Position numbers and translations under genes: made by a program. From contig BORH01000012.1 of NCBI GenBank assembly GCA_018333075.1, positions 1 through 64,000 of the forward strand: DNA of 64,000 bases, written 5' to 3'. This stretch comes from Heyndrickxia sporothermodurans (GTDB taxonomy: Bacteria; Bacillota; Bacilli; Bacillales; Bacillaceae_C). Shown here in pieces: positions 1-9,112 of this stretch (the stretch's first letter is position 1; every line of letters starts with the position of its first letter). Below the pieces are notes generated by a model. It did not search any database and was not told the DNA's origin. It was given only the letters and a program-made list of their open reading frames with translations.

Positions 1-108
1 AGTTTATCTAAGTAAGACCCCTGAAAGATGATCAGGTTGATAGGTTCGAGGTGGAAGTGTGGCGACACATGGAGCTGACGAATACTAATCGGTCGAGGAC
101 TTATCCTA
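1..108 (+). rRNA. rrl: 23S ribosomal RNA, 3' end (partial)
   Basis: The first about 108 bases match the conserved 3' end of bacterial 23S rRNA, including the stretch around GACGAATACTAATCGGTCG and the closing GAGGACTTA. The rest of the gene lies before the window. It is the upstream member of an rRNA operon that continues with 5S rRNA and a tRNA cluster on the same strand. The exact 3' end is estimated. Confidence 0.95.
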
Positions 109-257
109 AATTTGATTTGAAGTTATTACATGGATTCTCATCTATCTAGTTTTGAGGGAATAATTTTTTTAAAAAAACCCTTGAAATTTGGTTAAAAATC
201 ATTATAATAAATAATGTCTTAATCAAATGCTGCAAAAGCAGTGAAGCAAAATACATA

Positions 258-374
<117 letters not shown>

Positions 375-383
375 TTATAGTAT

Positions 384-458
384 TCCGCAGTAGCTCAGTG
401 GTAGAGCTATCGGCTGTTAACCGATCGGTCGTAGGTTCGAATCCTACCTGCGGAGCCA
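384..458 (+). tRNA. tRNA-Asn (GTT)
   Basis: A complete cloverleaf starts at TCCGCAG and ends at CTGCGGAG plus an encoded CCA. The anticodon loop CTGTTAA carries GTT. It is the first tRNA after 5S. Confidence 0.96.
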
Positions 459-460
459 TT

Positions 461-533
461 GCTTCCATAGCTCAGCAGGTAGAGCACTTCCATGGTAAGG
501 AAGAGGTCACCGGTTCGAGCCCGGTTGGAAGCT
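461..533 (+). tRNA. tRNA-Thr (GGT)
   Basis: The acceptor stem GCTTCCA pairs with TGGAAGC. The anticodon stem CTTCC/GGAAG encloses ATGGTAA, giving anticodon GGT. CCA is not encoded; the sequence runs on as TACT. Confidence 0.95.
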
Positions 534-555
534 TACTATAAAACATACATAGATT

Positions 556-630
556 GGCCCGTTGGTCAAGCGGTTAAGACACCGCCCTTTCACGGCGGTA
601 ACACGGGTTCGAATCCCGTACGGGTCACCA
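556..630 (+). tRNA. tRNA-Glu (TTC)
   Basis: The acceptor GGCCCGT pairs with ACGGGTC, and the anticodon loop CTTTCAC gives TTC. CCA is encoded. Confidence 0.96.
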
Positions 631-653
631 TCAAAGAAAACTTATGATCTAGT

Positions 654-729
654 GGAGGATTAGCTCAGCTGGGAGAGCACCTGCCTTACAAGCAGGGGGT
701 CGGCGGTTCGATCCCGTCATCCTCCACCA
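654..729 (+). tRNA. tRNA-Val (TAC)
   Basis: The acceptor GGAGGAT pairs with ATCCTCC, and the anticodon loop CTTACAA gives TAC. CCA is encoded. Confidence 0.96.
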
Positions 730-757
730 TTTTTTATGTAAAAAATTAAATATTTAT

Positions 758-833
<76 letters not shown>

Positions 834-838
834 TTTAT

Positions 839-923
839 GGAGGGGTAGCGAAGTGGCTAAACGCGGCGGACTGTAAATCCGCTCCCTCAGGGTTCGGCGG
901 TTCGAATCCGTCCCCCTCCACCA
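839..923 (+). tRNA. tRNA-Tyr (GTA)
   Basis: This is a class II tRNA with a long variable arm (85 bases with CCA). The acceptor GGAGGGG pairs with CCCCTCC, and the anticodon loop CTGTAAA gives GTA. CCA is encoded. Confidence 0.96.
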
Positions 924-981
924 TTTTTTTAGTATAATTTGATTTAATTGGACATACTATGAATGTCCGTTTTTAATTTAT

Positions 982-1056
982 TGGGCTATAGCCAAGTGGT
1001 AAGGCAACGGACTTTGACTCCGTCACTCGTTGGTTCGAATCCAGCTAGCCCAGCCA
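982..1056 (+). tRNA. tRNA-Gln (TTG)
   Basis: The acceptor TGGGCTA pairs with TAGCCCA, and the anticodon loop CTTTGAC gives TTG. CCA is encoded. Confidence 0.96.
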
Positions 1057-1064
1057 TTATTTTT

Positions 1065-1137
1065 GAGCCATTAGCTCAGTTGGTAGAGCATCTGACTTTT
1101 AATCAGAGGGTCGAAGGTTCGAGTCCTTCATGGCTCA
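1065..1137 (+). tRNA. tRNA-Lys (TTT)
   Basis: The acceptor GAGCCAT pairs with ATGGCTC, and the loop CTTTTAA gives anticodon TTT. CCA is not encoded. It is the last tRNA before the operon terminator. Confidence 0.96.
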
Positions 1138-1150
1138 TATCTTAAGTAAA

Positions 1151-1187
1151 AAGCCTTAAACCTTATTATTGGTTTAAGGCTTTTTTA
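1151..1187 (+). terminator. Terminator of the rRNA-tRNA operon
   Basis: A perfect 12-bp stem, AAGCCTTAAACC with GGTTTAAGGCTT, has an 8-base loop and is followed by a T run. It lies 13 bases after tRNA-Lys. Confidence 0.93.
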
Positions 1188-1410
1188 TTGTATAAAAATA
1201 AAATGTTAAATTGAGTCGTTCCCTTTTTTGGAGATGACAACAAAAACATTAAATTAGACATAAAGTATCGGATAGACAAATTTTATCTTTAAAGTTTAAG
1301 AAAAAAACTTCTGCAAAAAATAAAAATGACGAAAACTTTTTAGAAATATTTTCGTATAAAAACTACTGAATTAATTTGTGTGATTTTAATTTGAGAGTTG
1401 GGGTAAAAGG

Positions 1411-2388
1411 ATGTTAGAGATTTTAAAGCTTTTAAAACATGGTAATAAATCAGCTATGCTAGCTGCCATTGTTAATGCTGTAATATCAATTATTAAAGGT
1501 GTGGCTTATTTCCTTACAGGCAATATTGCCATGTTTGCAGAGACAATGCACAGCTTAGGAGATGCTGCTAATCAGTTTTTTGTATTTATCGGATCTGCAT
1601 TAAGTAAGAAGGCTCCTACAGACCGTTTTCCAAATGGATTTGGTCGTCTTGTTCATTTAGTTCTCCTTGGTGCTGTGCTAATTGTAGGAATTATGTCGTA
1701 TGAAACGATTAAGGAAGGTTTTCATCATATATTAAAGCCTACTCCATCGGAAGGATTTATTATCAATATAGTTGTTCTTGGAGCAGCTGTTTTACTTGAG
1801 TCATTTGTATTATTTAAAGCAATGAAGGAAATTCTCCACGATGTAGGAGTAGAAGCTAAAGGACCAGGCATCTTTTTTCAAAGCATTAAATATTTAAGTC
1901 GTGCTAAACCAGCTACAAAACTTGTTTTTATGGAGGATACAGTTGCTACTGTAGGTGGTCTCCTTGCAGTTTTTGCGGTTAGTATTTCTCATTTTACAGC
2001 CTTTCATCAGGCAGAAGGGATTGCCTCCGTAATCATTGGTATTATGATGTTCTTTGTTGTCGGTAAGGTGTTTTTAGATAATGCAGCGGGTGCATTAGGA
2101 GAAGCAGATGAAGAAATGGAAGAAAAAATAGGCGACTTGGTTATGGCTGATCCAAGTGTTCGAGATATTCAGGAGATTACTGTCGTTAAAGAGGGGGAAG
2201 ATTTACACGTTGAATTGGAAATTGAAATTGATCCTCGCTTAACTATAGCTCAAGCTGATGATATTAAGGATCGATTGGAAGAGAAAATTATGGCTGAAAA
2301 AGGGGTTACGGATGTTGTCATCGAGTTTGATGAGGACGACGGAGTTTCTAATTGGGAAGAAGAGAAAAATGAAATGAAGAAAAAATAA
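1411..2388 (+). CDS. Cation diffusion facilitator (CDF) family transporter
   Basis: This 325-residue membrane protein belongs to the CDF family, which exports divalent metals such as zinc, cobalt or manganese in exchange for protons. The N-terminal two thirds is hydrophobic with about five to six helices. The second carries AETMHSLGDAANQ, whose His and Asp match the metal-site pair of the family, and a later helix has MEDTVATVGG. These variants resemble the ZnT9-like branch more than CzcD, so the substrate is uncertain. Residues from about 230 to the end form the acidic cytoplasmic ferredoxin-like domain and a charged tail. It stands alone between the tRNA terminator and its own terminator. 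The ribosome binding site directly ahead of the ATG is weak. Confidence 0.85.
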   Translation: MLEILKLLKHGNKSAMLAAIVNAVISIIKGVAYFLTGNIAMFAETMHSLGDAANQFFVFIGSALSKKAPTDRFPNGFGRLVHLVLLGAVLIVGIMSYETIKEGFHHILKPTPSEGFIINIVVLGAAVLLESFVLFKAMKEILHDVGVEAKGPGIFFQSIKYLSRAKPATKLVFMEDTVATVGGLLAVFAVSISHFTAFHQAEGIASVIIGIMMFFVVGKVFLDNAAGALGEADEEMEEKIGDLVMADPSVRDIQEITVVKEGEDLHVELEIEIDPRLTIAQADDIKDRLEEKIMAEKGVTDVVIEFDEDDGVSNWEEEKNEMKKK

Positions 2389-2398
2389 AAAGGAATTG

Positions 2399-2434
2399 AG
2401 CTGATCTTTTAAAACTAGATCAGCTTTTTTTATT
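2399..2434 (+). terminator. Terminator after the CDF transporter gene
   Basis: AGCTGATCT pairs with AGATCAGCT across a 9-base loop, followed by a run of seven T. Confidence 0.9.
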
Positions 2435-2595
2435 TTTAGTAACAATGATTATAAAAATCAACAGTTTCCTTTGAAAAAGTATCCTCCTTAGTTTCATTTT
2501 TTAATGCATATATATACATAAAATTGTCGAGTTGAGTCAGAAGATTATGAAGTATTAAAATAGAGAGGAGAAGGGCATGAGGAGGGAATATAAAC

Positions 2596-3495
2596 ATGAA
2601 GAACAATGTAACAATATTAGGAGTACCTATGGATTTAGGGCAAGCACGTAGAGGAGTTAATATGGGGCCAAGTGCCATAAGATATGCTGATGTAATCGAA
2701 CGGTTAGAGAAGCTTGGTTATAACGTAACTGATCAAGGGGATATAGAAATAGGGGCTGCAGAGAGATTGCATGATCCTGAAACCAATATGAAAAATTTGA
2801 AAGCGGTTGCGGATGCAAATGCTATTTTAGGTGAGAAAGTTGATGAAATTGTAAAAAACGGAAGCTTTCCACTTGTGTTTGGCGGAGACCACAGTATTGC
2901 TATCGGTACTTTAACCGGTGTTTCAAAGCATTATAAAAATCTAGGAGTTATTTGGTATGATGCACATGGGGATTTGAATATTGCGGATACATCTCCTTCA
3001 GGTAATATTCATGGGATGCCGCTTGCTGCCAGCTTAGGACATGGCCATCCTGCATTAACGGAAATCGGAGGATATTGTCCAAAGGTTCTTCATGAAAACA
3101 TCGTTATCATTGGGGCGAGAGACCTTGATGAAGGGGAAAAGGAATTAATAAAGGATAAAGGGATAAAAGTTTATACAATGCATGAAATTGACCGATTAGG
3201 TATGACAAGGGTAATGGAGGAAACGATTAGCTATTTGAAAGATAAAACTGATGGAGTACATTTATCACTTGATTTAGATGCACTTGATCCTAGGGAATGT
3301 CCTGGTGTAGGTACACCGGTTCTTGGAGGAATTAGCTACCGTGAGAGCCACTTGGCAATGGAGATGCTTGCTGAATCTGGAATCATTACATCAGCAGAAT
3401 TTGTGGAAGTGAATCCTATTTTAGATGAAAGAAATCGAACGGCTATGGTAGCAGTTGCTTTAATGGGATCCTTATTTGGGGAAAAATTACTTTAA
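2596..3495 (+). CDS. rocF: Arginase
   Basis: This 299-residue protein is the manganese enzyme that hydrolyses arginine to ornithine and urea, the first step of arginine catabolism. The metal ligands are visible in order: GGDHS near residue 100, DAHGDLN near 125 and SLDLDALDP near 230. The substrate region SGNIHGMP is also intact. The length equals that of Bacillus RocF. The start at 2596 follows GAGGAGGG at a suitable distance. It is monocistronic, with a terminator immediately after. In several Bacillaceae rocF sits next to the sigW/cda block, as here. I see no clear SigL promoter ahead of it. Confidence 0.96.
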   Translation: MKNNVTILGVPMDLGQARRGVNMGPSAIRYADVIERLEKLGYNVTDQGDIEIGAAERLHDPETNMKNLKAVADANAILGEKVDEIVKNGSFPLVFGGDHSIAIGTLTGVSKHYKNLGVIWYDAHGDLNIADTSPSGNIHGMPLAASLGHGHPALTEIGGYCPKVLHENIVIIGARDLDEGEKELIKDKGIKVYTMHEIDRLGMTRVMEETISYLKDKTDGVHLSLDLDALDPRECPGVGTPVLGGISYRESHLAMEMLAESGIITSAEFVEVNPILDERNRTAMVAVALMGSLFGEKLL

Positions 3496-3503
3496 TATAA
3501 TGA

Positions 3504-3536
3504 AAGCAGTAGTCTTACACTACTGCTTGTCTATTT
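3504..3536 (+). terminator. rocF terminator overlapping the end of the spo0E-like gene
   Basis: AAGCAGTAG (3504-3512) pairs perfectly with CTACTGCTT (3520-3528) across 7 bases, followed by a short T-rich stretch. The 3' arm contains the stop codon of the convergent small gene, so the hairpin may serve both strands. Confidence 0.75.
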
Positions 3537-3690
3537 TTAACATTAAATATTCATTTAATAATTGATCGAGTCTTGTACTTGTTGAGACAACCTGTTCATC
3601 AATGAGTGAATGATCAAGAGCAAGTGAAATCATTTCTTTTCTACAATCTTCAATTTTCCTCGCTAAGCATTGCCGTTTGAGATTCATCAT
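3520..3690 (-). CDS. Spo0E-family aspartyl-phosphate phosphatase-like small protein
   Basis: This 56-residue ORF starts at an ATG at 3690 (a second ATG follows at 3687) preceded on its strand by AAGGAGTG. The product has the Spo0E helical-hairpin pattern: KIEDCRKEM, then a loop, then VSTSTRLDQLLNEYLML, where Spo0E proteins carry SxxxD before L(L/I)xxY. Members dephosphorylate Spo0A-P and delay sporulation in Bacillus. It lies convergent to rocF and divergent from sigW. The family signature and ribosome binding site support a real gene; which response regulator it acts on is inference. Confidence 0.85.
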   Translation of the reverse strand: MMNLKRQCLARKIEDCRKEMISLALDHSLIDEQVVSTSTRLDQLLNEYLMLKIDKQ

Positions 3691-3858
3691 CCCACTCCTT
3701 TTTAGGTTATATTTAAATAGGGTGTTTAAGTAGTTAATTTCTGTTATTTTTAAGGGAGAAGAGAGTGCTTACCCTCATTTGTTTTTATTTATCCATTTTT
3801 GTAAAAAAACAAACATGCAATTGTAAATATTTGATAAAATAAAAAAAAGAACTTTTTT

Positions 3859-3884
3859 TGAAACCTTTTTGCTATTCATTCGTA
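3859..3884 (+). promoter_or_regulatory. SigW-type promoter of sigW
   Basis: TGAAAC, a 16-base spacer, then CGTA is an exact match to the ECF SigW consensus. sigW autoregulation through such a promoter is established in B. subtilis. It ends 33 bases before the sigW start. Confidence 0.92.
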
Positions 3885-3917
3885 ACAATGTATAGCCGCT
3901 AGGGCGGGGGTATCGGA

Positions 3918-4481
3918 ATGGAATTATTGGTAAAAAAAAGAATAAAACAAGTCATCAAAGGCGATCAAAATGCTTATGGTGAAATCGTAGAAATATATAA
4001 AGATAAAGTTTTTCAAATTTGCTACCGTATGCTGGGAAATCTACATGAGGCAGAGGATATTGCACAAGAAGCCTTTATACGTGCATATATTAATATCCAC
4101 AGTTTTAAACAGGAAAGAAAATTTTCCACATGGCTTTATCGAATTGCCACAAATCTTTGTATTGATCGATTAAGAAAGAAAAAGCCCGATTATTATCTTG
4201 ATGCAGAAGTAGCTGGTACGGACGGGCTAACATTGTATTCGCAAATTGCTGCTACAGGGAAAACACCAGATGTGGAGGTGGAGGATTTTGAATTACAAGA
4301 AACTATTCAAGTGGCAATCCTATCACTACCCGAAAAGTACCGAACGGTTATAGTATTAAAATATTTAGAAGAGCTTTCATTAAATGAAATTAGTGGTATT
4401 CTAGATCTACCTCTTGGGACAGTTAAGACAAGAATTCATAGAGGACGAGAGGCTTTAAGAAAGCAACTTCGAAATTTATAG
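3918..4481 (+). CDS. sigW: RNA polymerase ECF sigma factor SigW
   Basis: This 187-residue protein matches SigW closely and has the same length as in B. subtilis. Region 2 includes GNLHEAEDIAQEAFIRAY and the promoter-melting segment FSTWLYRIATNLCIDRLRKK. Region 4 includes LPEKYRTVIVLKYLEELS and the recognition helix GTVKTRIHRGREALRK. SigW directs the response to envelope-active antibiotics and bacteriocins. It is followed after 5 bases by the gene for its anti-sigma factor, and its own consensus promoter lies just upstream. A second perfect SigW promoter occurs at 26204. Confidence 0.97.
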   Translation: MELLVKKRIKQVIKGDQNAYGEIVEIYKDKVFQICYRMLGNLHEAEDIAQEAFIRAYINIHSFKQERKFSTWLYRIATNLCIDRLRKKKPDYYLDAEVAGTDGLTLYSQIAATGKTPDVEVEDFELQETIQVAILSLPEKYRTVIVLKYLEELSLNEISGILDLPLGTVKTRIHRGREALRKQLRNL

Positions 4482-4486
4482 AGAGG

Positions 4487-5122
4487 ATGAGAACGAAATT
4501 GAACACTTGTTCTGAAGAAATGATTCTCTTTATGCATGAATATTTGGATGGAGATATTTCCCCTGAGCATGAAGCGACTTTAAAAAACCATTTACAAACA
4601 TGTCAGGATTGTGTGAAGCATTTTCAAGAATTAAAGAAAACTAGTGCCTTTATAAAAAGCACTGCTCATATAACAGCACCAACAGATTTCACATCAATTG
4701 TTATGGGACGGTTACCGAAAGAAAAGCGTAAAGTCGGGATGAAACGTTGGTTTACTAATCACCCATTTTTTGCTGCTGCATCTTTGTTTATCATTTTAAT
4801 GGGTGGAAGCCTATTGTCTATGTGGAACGATAATCAAGAGTTTTCTTTTACAAAAAAACCTAATTTAAAGGTAGAGGATCATACCGTCATCGTTCCAGAA
4901 GGAGAGACGATTAAAGGAGATTTGTTAGTTAAAAATGGCGATTTGCGCGTAGAAGGTAAGGTTGAAGGGAATGTGACAGTCATAAATGGGGATCAATATA
5001 TGGCATCCGCAGGAAATGTGACAGGAGATATAAAAGAAATTAATGAGATGTTCGATTGGCTATGGTTTCAAATAAAGAACGGTGGAAAGGAAGTTGTTAG
5101 TTTATTTGACCATAGTAAATAA
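4487..5122 (+). CDS. rsiW: Anti-sigma-W factor RsiW
   Basis: This 211-residue single-pass membrane protein holds SigW inactive until proteolysis. The zinc-binding anti-sigma motif HLQTCQDC lies near residue 33, a transmembrane helix near 92-110 (FFAAASLFIILMGGSLL), and the extracytoplasmic part carries VPEGETIKGDLLVKNG as in B. subtilis RsiW. The ATG at 4487 directly abuts GAGAGG. A TTG at 4499, 12 bases after that purine block, would give a protein beginning MNTCSEE, which matches the B. subtilis N-terminus better. I therefore regard the true start as 4487 or 4499. Confidence 0.95.
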   Translation: MRTKLNTCSEEMILFMHEYLDGDISPEHEATLKNHLQTCQDCVKHFQELKKTSAFIKSTAHITAPTDFTSIVMGRLPKEKRKVGMKRWFTNHPFFAAASLFIILMGGSLLSMWNDNQEFSFTKKPNLKVEDHTVIVPEGETIKGDLLVKNGDLRVEGKVEGNVTVINGDQYMASAGNVTGDIKEINEMFDWLWFQIKNGGKEVVSLFDHSK

Positions 5123-5134
5123 AAAAATGATGGA

Positions 5135-5164
5135 AGAGAAACAATTTTGTTTCTCTATTTTTTG
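5135..5164 (+). terminator. sigW-rsiW terminator
   Basis: AGAGAAAC pairs with GTTTCTCT around ATTTT-type loop bases, then a run of T. It separates the sigma operon from cdaA. Confidence 0.85.
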
Positions 5165-5189
5165 TTGGTCGGTATTAATATGGTATAAT
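5162..5189 (+). promoter_or_regulatory. SigA-type promoter of the cdaA operon
   Basis: TTGTTG, a 16-base spacer with an extended TG motif, then a perfect TATAAT, 61 bases before cdaA. This gives the c-di-AMP/glmM operon its own vegetative promoter. Confidence 0.7.
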
Positions 5190-5250
5190 ACAGCTTAGTA
5201 ATTATTTTTAAAGCGGCTCTATATGATATAAAACTAATGGAGGATCGAAC

Positions 5251-6075
5251 ATGCCGTTTGCAGACTTCAAATTTTTCGACTATATTGCAAATATTATCGA
5301 CATTTTGCTTGTATGGTACGTGATTTATAAGCTATTAATGGTCATACGTGGTACAAAGGCCGTACAGGTTTTAAAAGGGATAATAGTTATACTGATAGTA
5401 AGAAATATTAGTAACTTCTTTGGCTTGAAAACGTTAGATTGGATAATGGGGCAGGCAATTGAATGGGGATTTCTTGCTTTAATTATTATTTTCCAGCCAG
5501 AAATTAGACGTGCTTTGGAGCAATTAGGTAGAGGGAAGCTTTTCTATCGCGGAGTTATCCAGGAGGAAGAAGAGCAATCAAAAATTATTAACTCTATTGT
5601 TACTGCTACAAGTTATATGGCAAAACGAAGGATCGGTGCCCTTATATCGATTGAAAGAGAGACCGGTTTAGGTGATTATATAGAAACGGGTATTCCGTTG
5701 AATTCTGAAATTTCATCTGAATTACTAATTAATATTTTTATTCCGAATACACCACTACATGATGGTGCGGTTATTATACAAAAAAATCAAATTGCTGCTG
5801 CTGCTTGTTATCTTCCCTTATCAGAGAGTCCATTTATTTCTAAGGAATTGGGGACAAGGCATCGAGCTGCAATGGGAATTAGTGAAGTAACAGATAGCTT
5901 GACGATTGTCGTTTCTGAAGAAACCGGAGCTATTTCATTAACAAAAAATGGTGAACTACATCGTGATTTAAAGCTAGACCATTTTAAAGAATTATTGGAG
6001 AAAGAATTTTTAGTATCAATGAATAAGCAAGCTTCCTCATCATTATGGAATTGGAGGGTGAAGAAGCGTGGATAA
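5251..6075 (+). CDS. cdaA: Diadenylate cyclase CdaA
   Basis: This 274-residue membrane enzyme makes c-di-AMP from two ATP and sets potassium and osmolyte homeostasis. Three hydrophobic helices fill about residues 10-90. The DAC domain follows, with the catalytic DGA at 171-173 inside NTPLHDGAVIIQ and RHR at 203-205 inside GTRHRAAMGISE. It matches B. subtilis CdaA (273 residues). It heads cdaA-cdaR-glmM, and cdaR begins 8 bases before its stop, so the two are translationally coupled. Confidence 0.97.
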   Translation: MPFADFKFFDYIANIIDILLVWYVIYKLLMVIRGTKAVQVLKGIIVILIVRNISNFFGLKTLDWIMGQAIEWGFLALIIIFQPEIRRALEQLGRGKLFYRGVIQEEEEQSKIINSIVTATSYMAKRRIGALISIERETGLGDYIETGIPLNSEISSELLINIFIPNTPLHDGAVIIQKNQIAAAACYLPLSESPFISKELGTRHRAAMGISEVTDSLTIVVSEETGAISLTKNGELHRDLKLDHFKELLEKEFLVSMNKQASSSLWNWRVKKRG

Positions 6076-7306
6076 ATTTATGGACAATAAATGGTTTTTG
6101 CGAATTGTTGCTTTGTTCTTAGCTCTACTTCTTTATATATCAGTGATGATTGATACAAACGAAAAAAGTAATGACACAAGGCAAAAAAATGCGAATGATG
6201 TTGTTCAAAACATGCCTGTGGAACTCATTTATGATCAACAAAATTATGTTGTATCAGGAGCACCTGAAACCGTTGATGTTACAATTGATGGTCCAAAAAG
6301 CTTAGTGCAAGTAGCGAAAACTACCAAAAACTTCACTGTATATATGGACCTAAGTGATGCTAAAATTGGAAAGCAACGGGTAAAAATTAAATATAAGGAT
6401 TTATCGGATAAGCTGACAGCAAAGATTTCACCTGAGTACGCTACTGTAAACGTACAGGAAAAGGTAACGAAAGAGTTCAGTGTGAATGCTGAGTTTAATA
6501 CAAATTTATTAGCAAGTGGATTTGAAGCAGAGGCACCTTCTGTTGAACCGAAAACTGTGAAGGTAACTGGAGCTAAAGATGTAATTGATCAAATCTCGTA
6601 TGTAAAGGCAACGATTGCCTCAAATAAAGAAATTAGCTCAACGATTACGAAAGAGGCAAAGGTTCAAGTATTAGATAAGTCGTTTAATAAGCTAGATGTG
6701 AATGTAGATCCAGAAACAGTTGACGTAACGATACCAGTAAAAAATCCGGAAAAAATAGTTCCAATTTCAGTCAACCCTATAGGGGATGAGAAGGAAGGAA
6801 TTGTAATAAACAGCATAACTACAGAGCCAAAAAATATTAAAATTTTTGGTAGAAGTGATGTCCTAAAAACAATAGATGCATTAAGTGTAGATGTGGATAT
6901 TAGTAAATATGACAAAGATGCTGTCATTGAGGTTCCAGTTAAGGTGCCAAAAGGTATTAATAGAATGGAGCCTGGAATTGTTAAAGTGAAATTAAGCATT
7001 AGTGAAAAAAACGAAGAAAAAACGTTTGAAAATATAAAAGTAAGCAGTAAAGGTTTAAATGACGATTATACTTTACAGATTTTATCACCTGATAGTGGTG
7101 TGGTTGACTTAACTGTTAACGGTACAAGTAGTGCTCTAAAAAAGCTTAGTGCAACGAATTTTGATGTCATTATGGATCTATCCGGTTTATCTCCAGGTGA
7201 TCATGAGGTTAATTTGGAGGTTGATGGTCCTAACGATGTTTCATGGAAATTGTCAAAAAAGAAAGCAAAGATTCGCTTAACAGAGAAAGATAACGAAAAT
7301 ATTTAA
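6068..7306 (+). CDS. cdaR: CdaA regulator CdaR (YbbR-domain protein)
   Basis: This 412-residue protein has one N-terminal membrane helix (about 9-27) and an extracellular part made of successive YbbR domains, the arrangement of CdaR. CdaR binds CdaA and tunes c-di-AMP output. The repeats show as recurring VDVTIDGP / VDVTIPV / VDLTVNGT strands. It is somewhat shorter than B. subtilis CdaR (483), mostly at the C-terminal tail. It starts at GTG 6068, with GGAGGGTG 8 bases upstream. Conserved synteny with cdaA and glmM supports the call. Confidence 0.93.
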   Translation: MDKFMDNKWFLRIVALFLALLLYISVMIDTNEKSNDTRQKNANDVVQNMPVELIYDQQNYVVSGAPETVDVTIDGPKSLVQVAKTTKNFTVYMDLSDAKIGKQRVKIKYKDLSDKLTAKISPEYATVNVQEKVTKEFSVNAEFNTNLLASGFEAEAPSVEPKTVKVTGAKDVIDQISYVKATIASNKEISSTITKEAKVQVLDKSFNKLDVNVDPETVDVTIPVKNPEKIVPISVNPIGDEKEGIVINSITTEPKNIKIFGRSDVLKTIDALSVDVDISKYDKDAVIEVPVKVPKGINRMEPGIVKVKLSISEKNEEKTFENIKVSSKGLNDDYTLQILSPDSGVVDLTVNGTSSALKKLSATNFDVIMDLSGLSPGDHEVNLEVDGPNDVSWKLSKKKAKIRLTEKDNENI

Positions 7307-7344
7307 TGGCGAGTATTGCATTTTTAGAAGGAGCGAGTATTAGA

Positions 7345-8697
7345 ATGGGTAAATATTTTGGTACAGATGGAGTAAGAGGAGTTGCTAATACGGAATTAAC
7401 ACCAGAATTGGCATTTAAGCTTGGACGTTATGGTGGATATGTATTAACAAAAGATACGGAACGTCCCAAGGTGATCATTGGTAGAGATACACGTATTTCG
7501 GGCCATATGCTTGAAGGAGCTCTAGTTGCTGGATTATTATCAACTGGAGCAGAGGTCATGCGACTTGGAGTTATTTCTACTCCAGGTGTAGCTTATTTGA
7601 CTAAGGCATTAGGTGCTCAAGCAGGAGTGATGATTTCTGCTTCTCATAACCCAGTTGCGGATAACGGCATTAAATTTTTTGGATCAGATGGCTATAAACT
7701 TTCAGATGATCAAGAAGCTGAAATTGAACAACTTCTAGATATGGAAGAGGATCAATTACCAAGACCTGTAGGTGGGGATCTTGGAGTAGTGAATGATTAT
7801 TTTGAAGGTGGCCAAAAATATCTACAGTTTCTAAAACAGACAGTGGATGAAGAGTTTTCAGGTATTCATATCTCCCTTGATTGTGCGAATGGTGCAACAT
7901 CCTCTTTAGCTACGCATTTATTTGCTGATTTAGATGCGGATATCTCAACGATGGGAGCTTCTCCAGATGGATTGAATATTAATGCTGGTGTAGGTTCTAC
8001 ACACCCAGAAAGCTTAGCTGCTTTTGTTAAAGAAAAAAATGCAGACGTAGGTCTTGCTTTTGATGGTGACGGAGATCGAATTATTGCCATTGATGAAAAT
8101 GGTGAAATCGTTGATGGTGACCAAATTATGTTCATCTGTGCAAAATATATGAAGAGCCAAGCAAGATTAAAGCAATCGACCGTAGTATCAACAGTAATGA
8201 GTAATCTAGGATTCCATAAAGGCTTAGAAGAATTAGGAATCAAAAGCATACAAACAGCAGTAGGCGATCGTTATGTTGTTGAAGAAATGAAAACGAATAA
8301 TTATAACTTAGGTGGAGAACAGTCAGGTCATATTATTTTCTTAGATTATAATACGACAGGTGATGGACTTTTAACGGGTTTACAACTAGTAAATATAATG
8401 AAAGCTACAAACAAACCATTATCTGAACTTGCAGGGGAAATGAAAAAATATCCACAAAAGCTTGTGAACATTCGTGTTAAAGATAAACATCATGTAACAG
8501 ATAATGAGAAAGTAAAAGCAATTATTGATCAAGTAGAAACGGAAATGGAAGGAAATGGACGCATTCTTGTTCGTCCTTCAGGTACAGAGCCTCTTGTACG
8601 AGTAATGGCAGAGGCTGCAACAGAAGAAGCTTGTGAATCGTATGTCGATCGAATTGCACAAGTTGTAAAGGATGAAATGGGTCTGACAGAAGAATAA
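7345..8697 (+). CDS. glmM: Phosphoglucosamine mutase
   Basis: This 450-residue enzyme converts glucosamine-6-phosphate to glucosamine-1-phosphate for peptidoglycan precursor synthesis. The active serine lies in ISASHNP (about residue 100), the metal loop is DGDGD, and the phosphate-binding C-terminal motif is RPSGTEP. I set the start at 7345 ([12 protein letters not shown]) because the family begins there and GAAGGAG precedes it. An in-frame ATG at 7306, abutting the cdaR stop, would add 13 unconserved residues. GlmM is known to bind and inhibit CdaA, which fits the shared operon. Confidence 0.97.
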   Translation: MGKYFGTDGVRGVANTELTPELAFKLGRYGGYVLTKDTERPKVIIGRDTRISGHMLEGALVAGLLSTGAEVMRLGVISTPGVAYLTKALGAQAGVMISASHNPVADNGIKFFGSDGYKLSDDQEAEIEQLLDMEEDQLPRPVGGDLGVVNDYFEGGQKYLQFLKQTVDEEFSGIHISLDCANGATSSLATHLFADLDADISTMGASPDGLNINAGVGSTHPESLAAFVKEKNADVGLAFDGDGDRIIAIDENGEIVDGDQIMFICAKYMKSQARLKQSTVVSTVMSNLGFHKGLEELGIKSIQTAVGDRYVVEEMKTNNYNLGGEQSGHIIFLDYNTTGDGLLTGLQLVNIMKATNKPLSELAGEMKKYPQKLVNIRVKDKHHVTDNEKVKAIIDQVETEMEGNGRILVRPSGTEPLVRVMAEAATEEACESYVDRIAQVVKDEMGLTEE

Positions 8698-8705
8698 ATA
8701 GAAAG

Positions 8706-8749
8706 ATATGCATAAGGGGAACAAATTGTTTCACTTATGCATATTTTTA
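8706..8749 (+). terminator. Terminator of cdaA-cdaR-glmM
   Basis: ATATGCATAAG pairs with CTTATGCATAT across a 17-base loop, followed by TTTTAT. Confidence 0.85.
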
Positions 8750-8870
8750 TTTCATAAGTAATTTTTAATAATTGTTCACATGATTTTGCTTGACCTTGTG
8801 AATAAAGTAATATATGATTATCATGTTTTTACTTACTAAAATTTTAAAGGAGGATAGTAGGAAAAAGTAG

Positions 8871-9055
8871 TATTATAAAGCGCCAGAACTAAACAATGAG
8901 CGGATACAATTGTTTAGTTGACGAGGTGGAGGTTTATCGAATATTTCGGCGGATACCTTCCGGCTACCACATAGTCGAGATCTTTTTCTTAAATCATCCG
9001 AGGTGACTCGGTGGACAAAGGGAAAAGAAACGTGGATAAAAAAATAACAGAGATA
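8871..9055 (+). ncRNA. glmS ribozyme-riboswitch
   Basis: The conserved glmS ribozyme core is present: AGCGCCAGAAC with the cleavage site between A8879 and G8880, the stem AACTAAACAAT paired with ATTGTTTAGTT, GACGAGGTGGAGGTTTATCGA, and ATATTTCGGCGGAT. The 3' domain with TCGGTGGACAAAGGGAAAAG follows. With GlcN6P bound, the RNA cuts itself and the glmS message is degraded. The 3' limit is approximate. An in-frame ORF entering from 9011 runs through this RNA and is not the glmS start. Confidence 0.96.
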
Positions 9056-9056
9056 A

Positions 9057-9094
9057 GGGGGCAGGACTGCCTCCTGGTATTCTTGCCCCCTTTA
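9057..9094 (+). promoter_or_regulatory. GC-rich hairpin between the ribozyme and the glmS ribosome binding site
   Basis: GGGGGCAGGA (9057-9066) pairs with TCTTGCCCCC (9081-9090) with one mismatch, followed by TTTATT and then the glmS ribosome binding site. It could be a weak intrinsic terminator or a 5' stabilising hairpin. Its role is unknown. Confidence 0.55.
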
Positions 9095-9112
9095 TTAGGG
9101 AGGAAGATACAA

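Noticed and set aside
963-1145. 60-codon ORF on the plus strand
   Set aside because: It runs through tRNA-Gln and tRNA-Lys, whose cloverleafs are certain.
7306-7344. glmM starting at 7306
   Set aside because: The extra 13 residues are not part of the family; MGKYFGTDG at 7345 is the conserved start.
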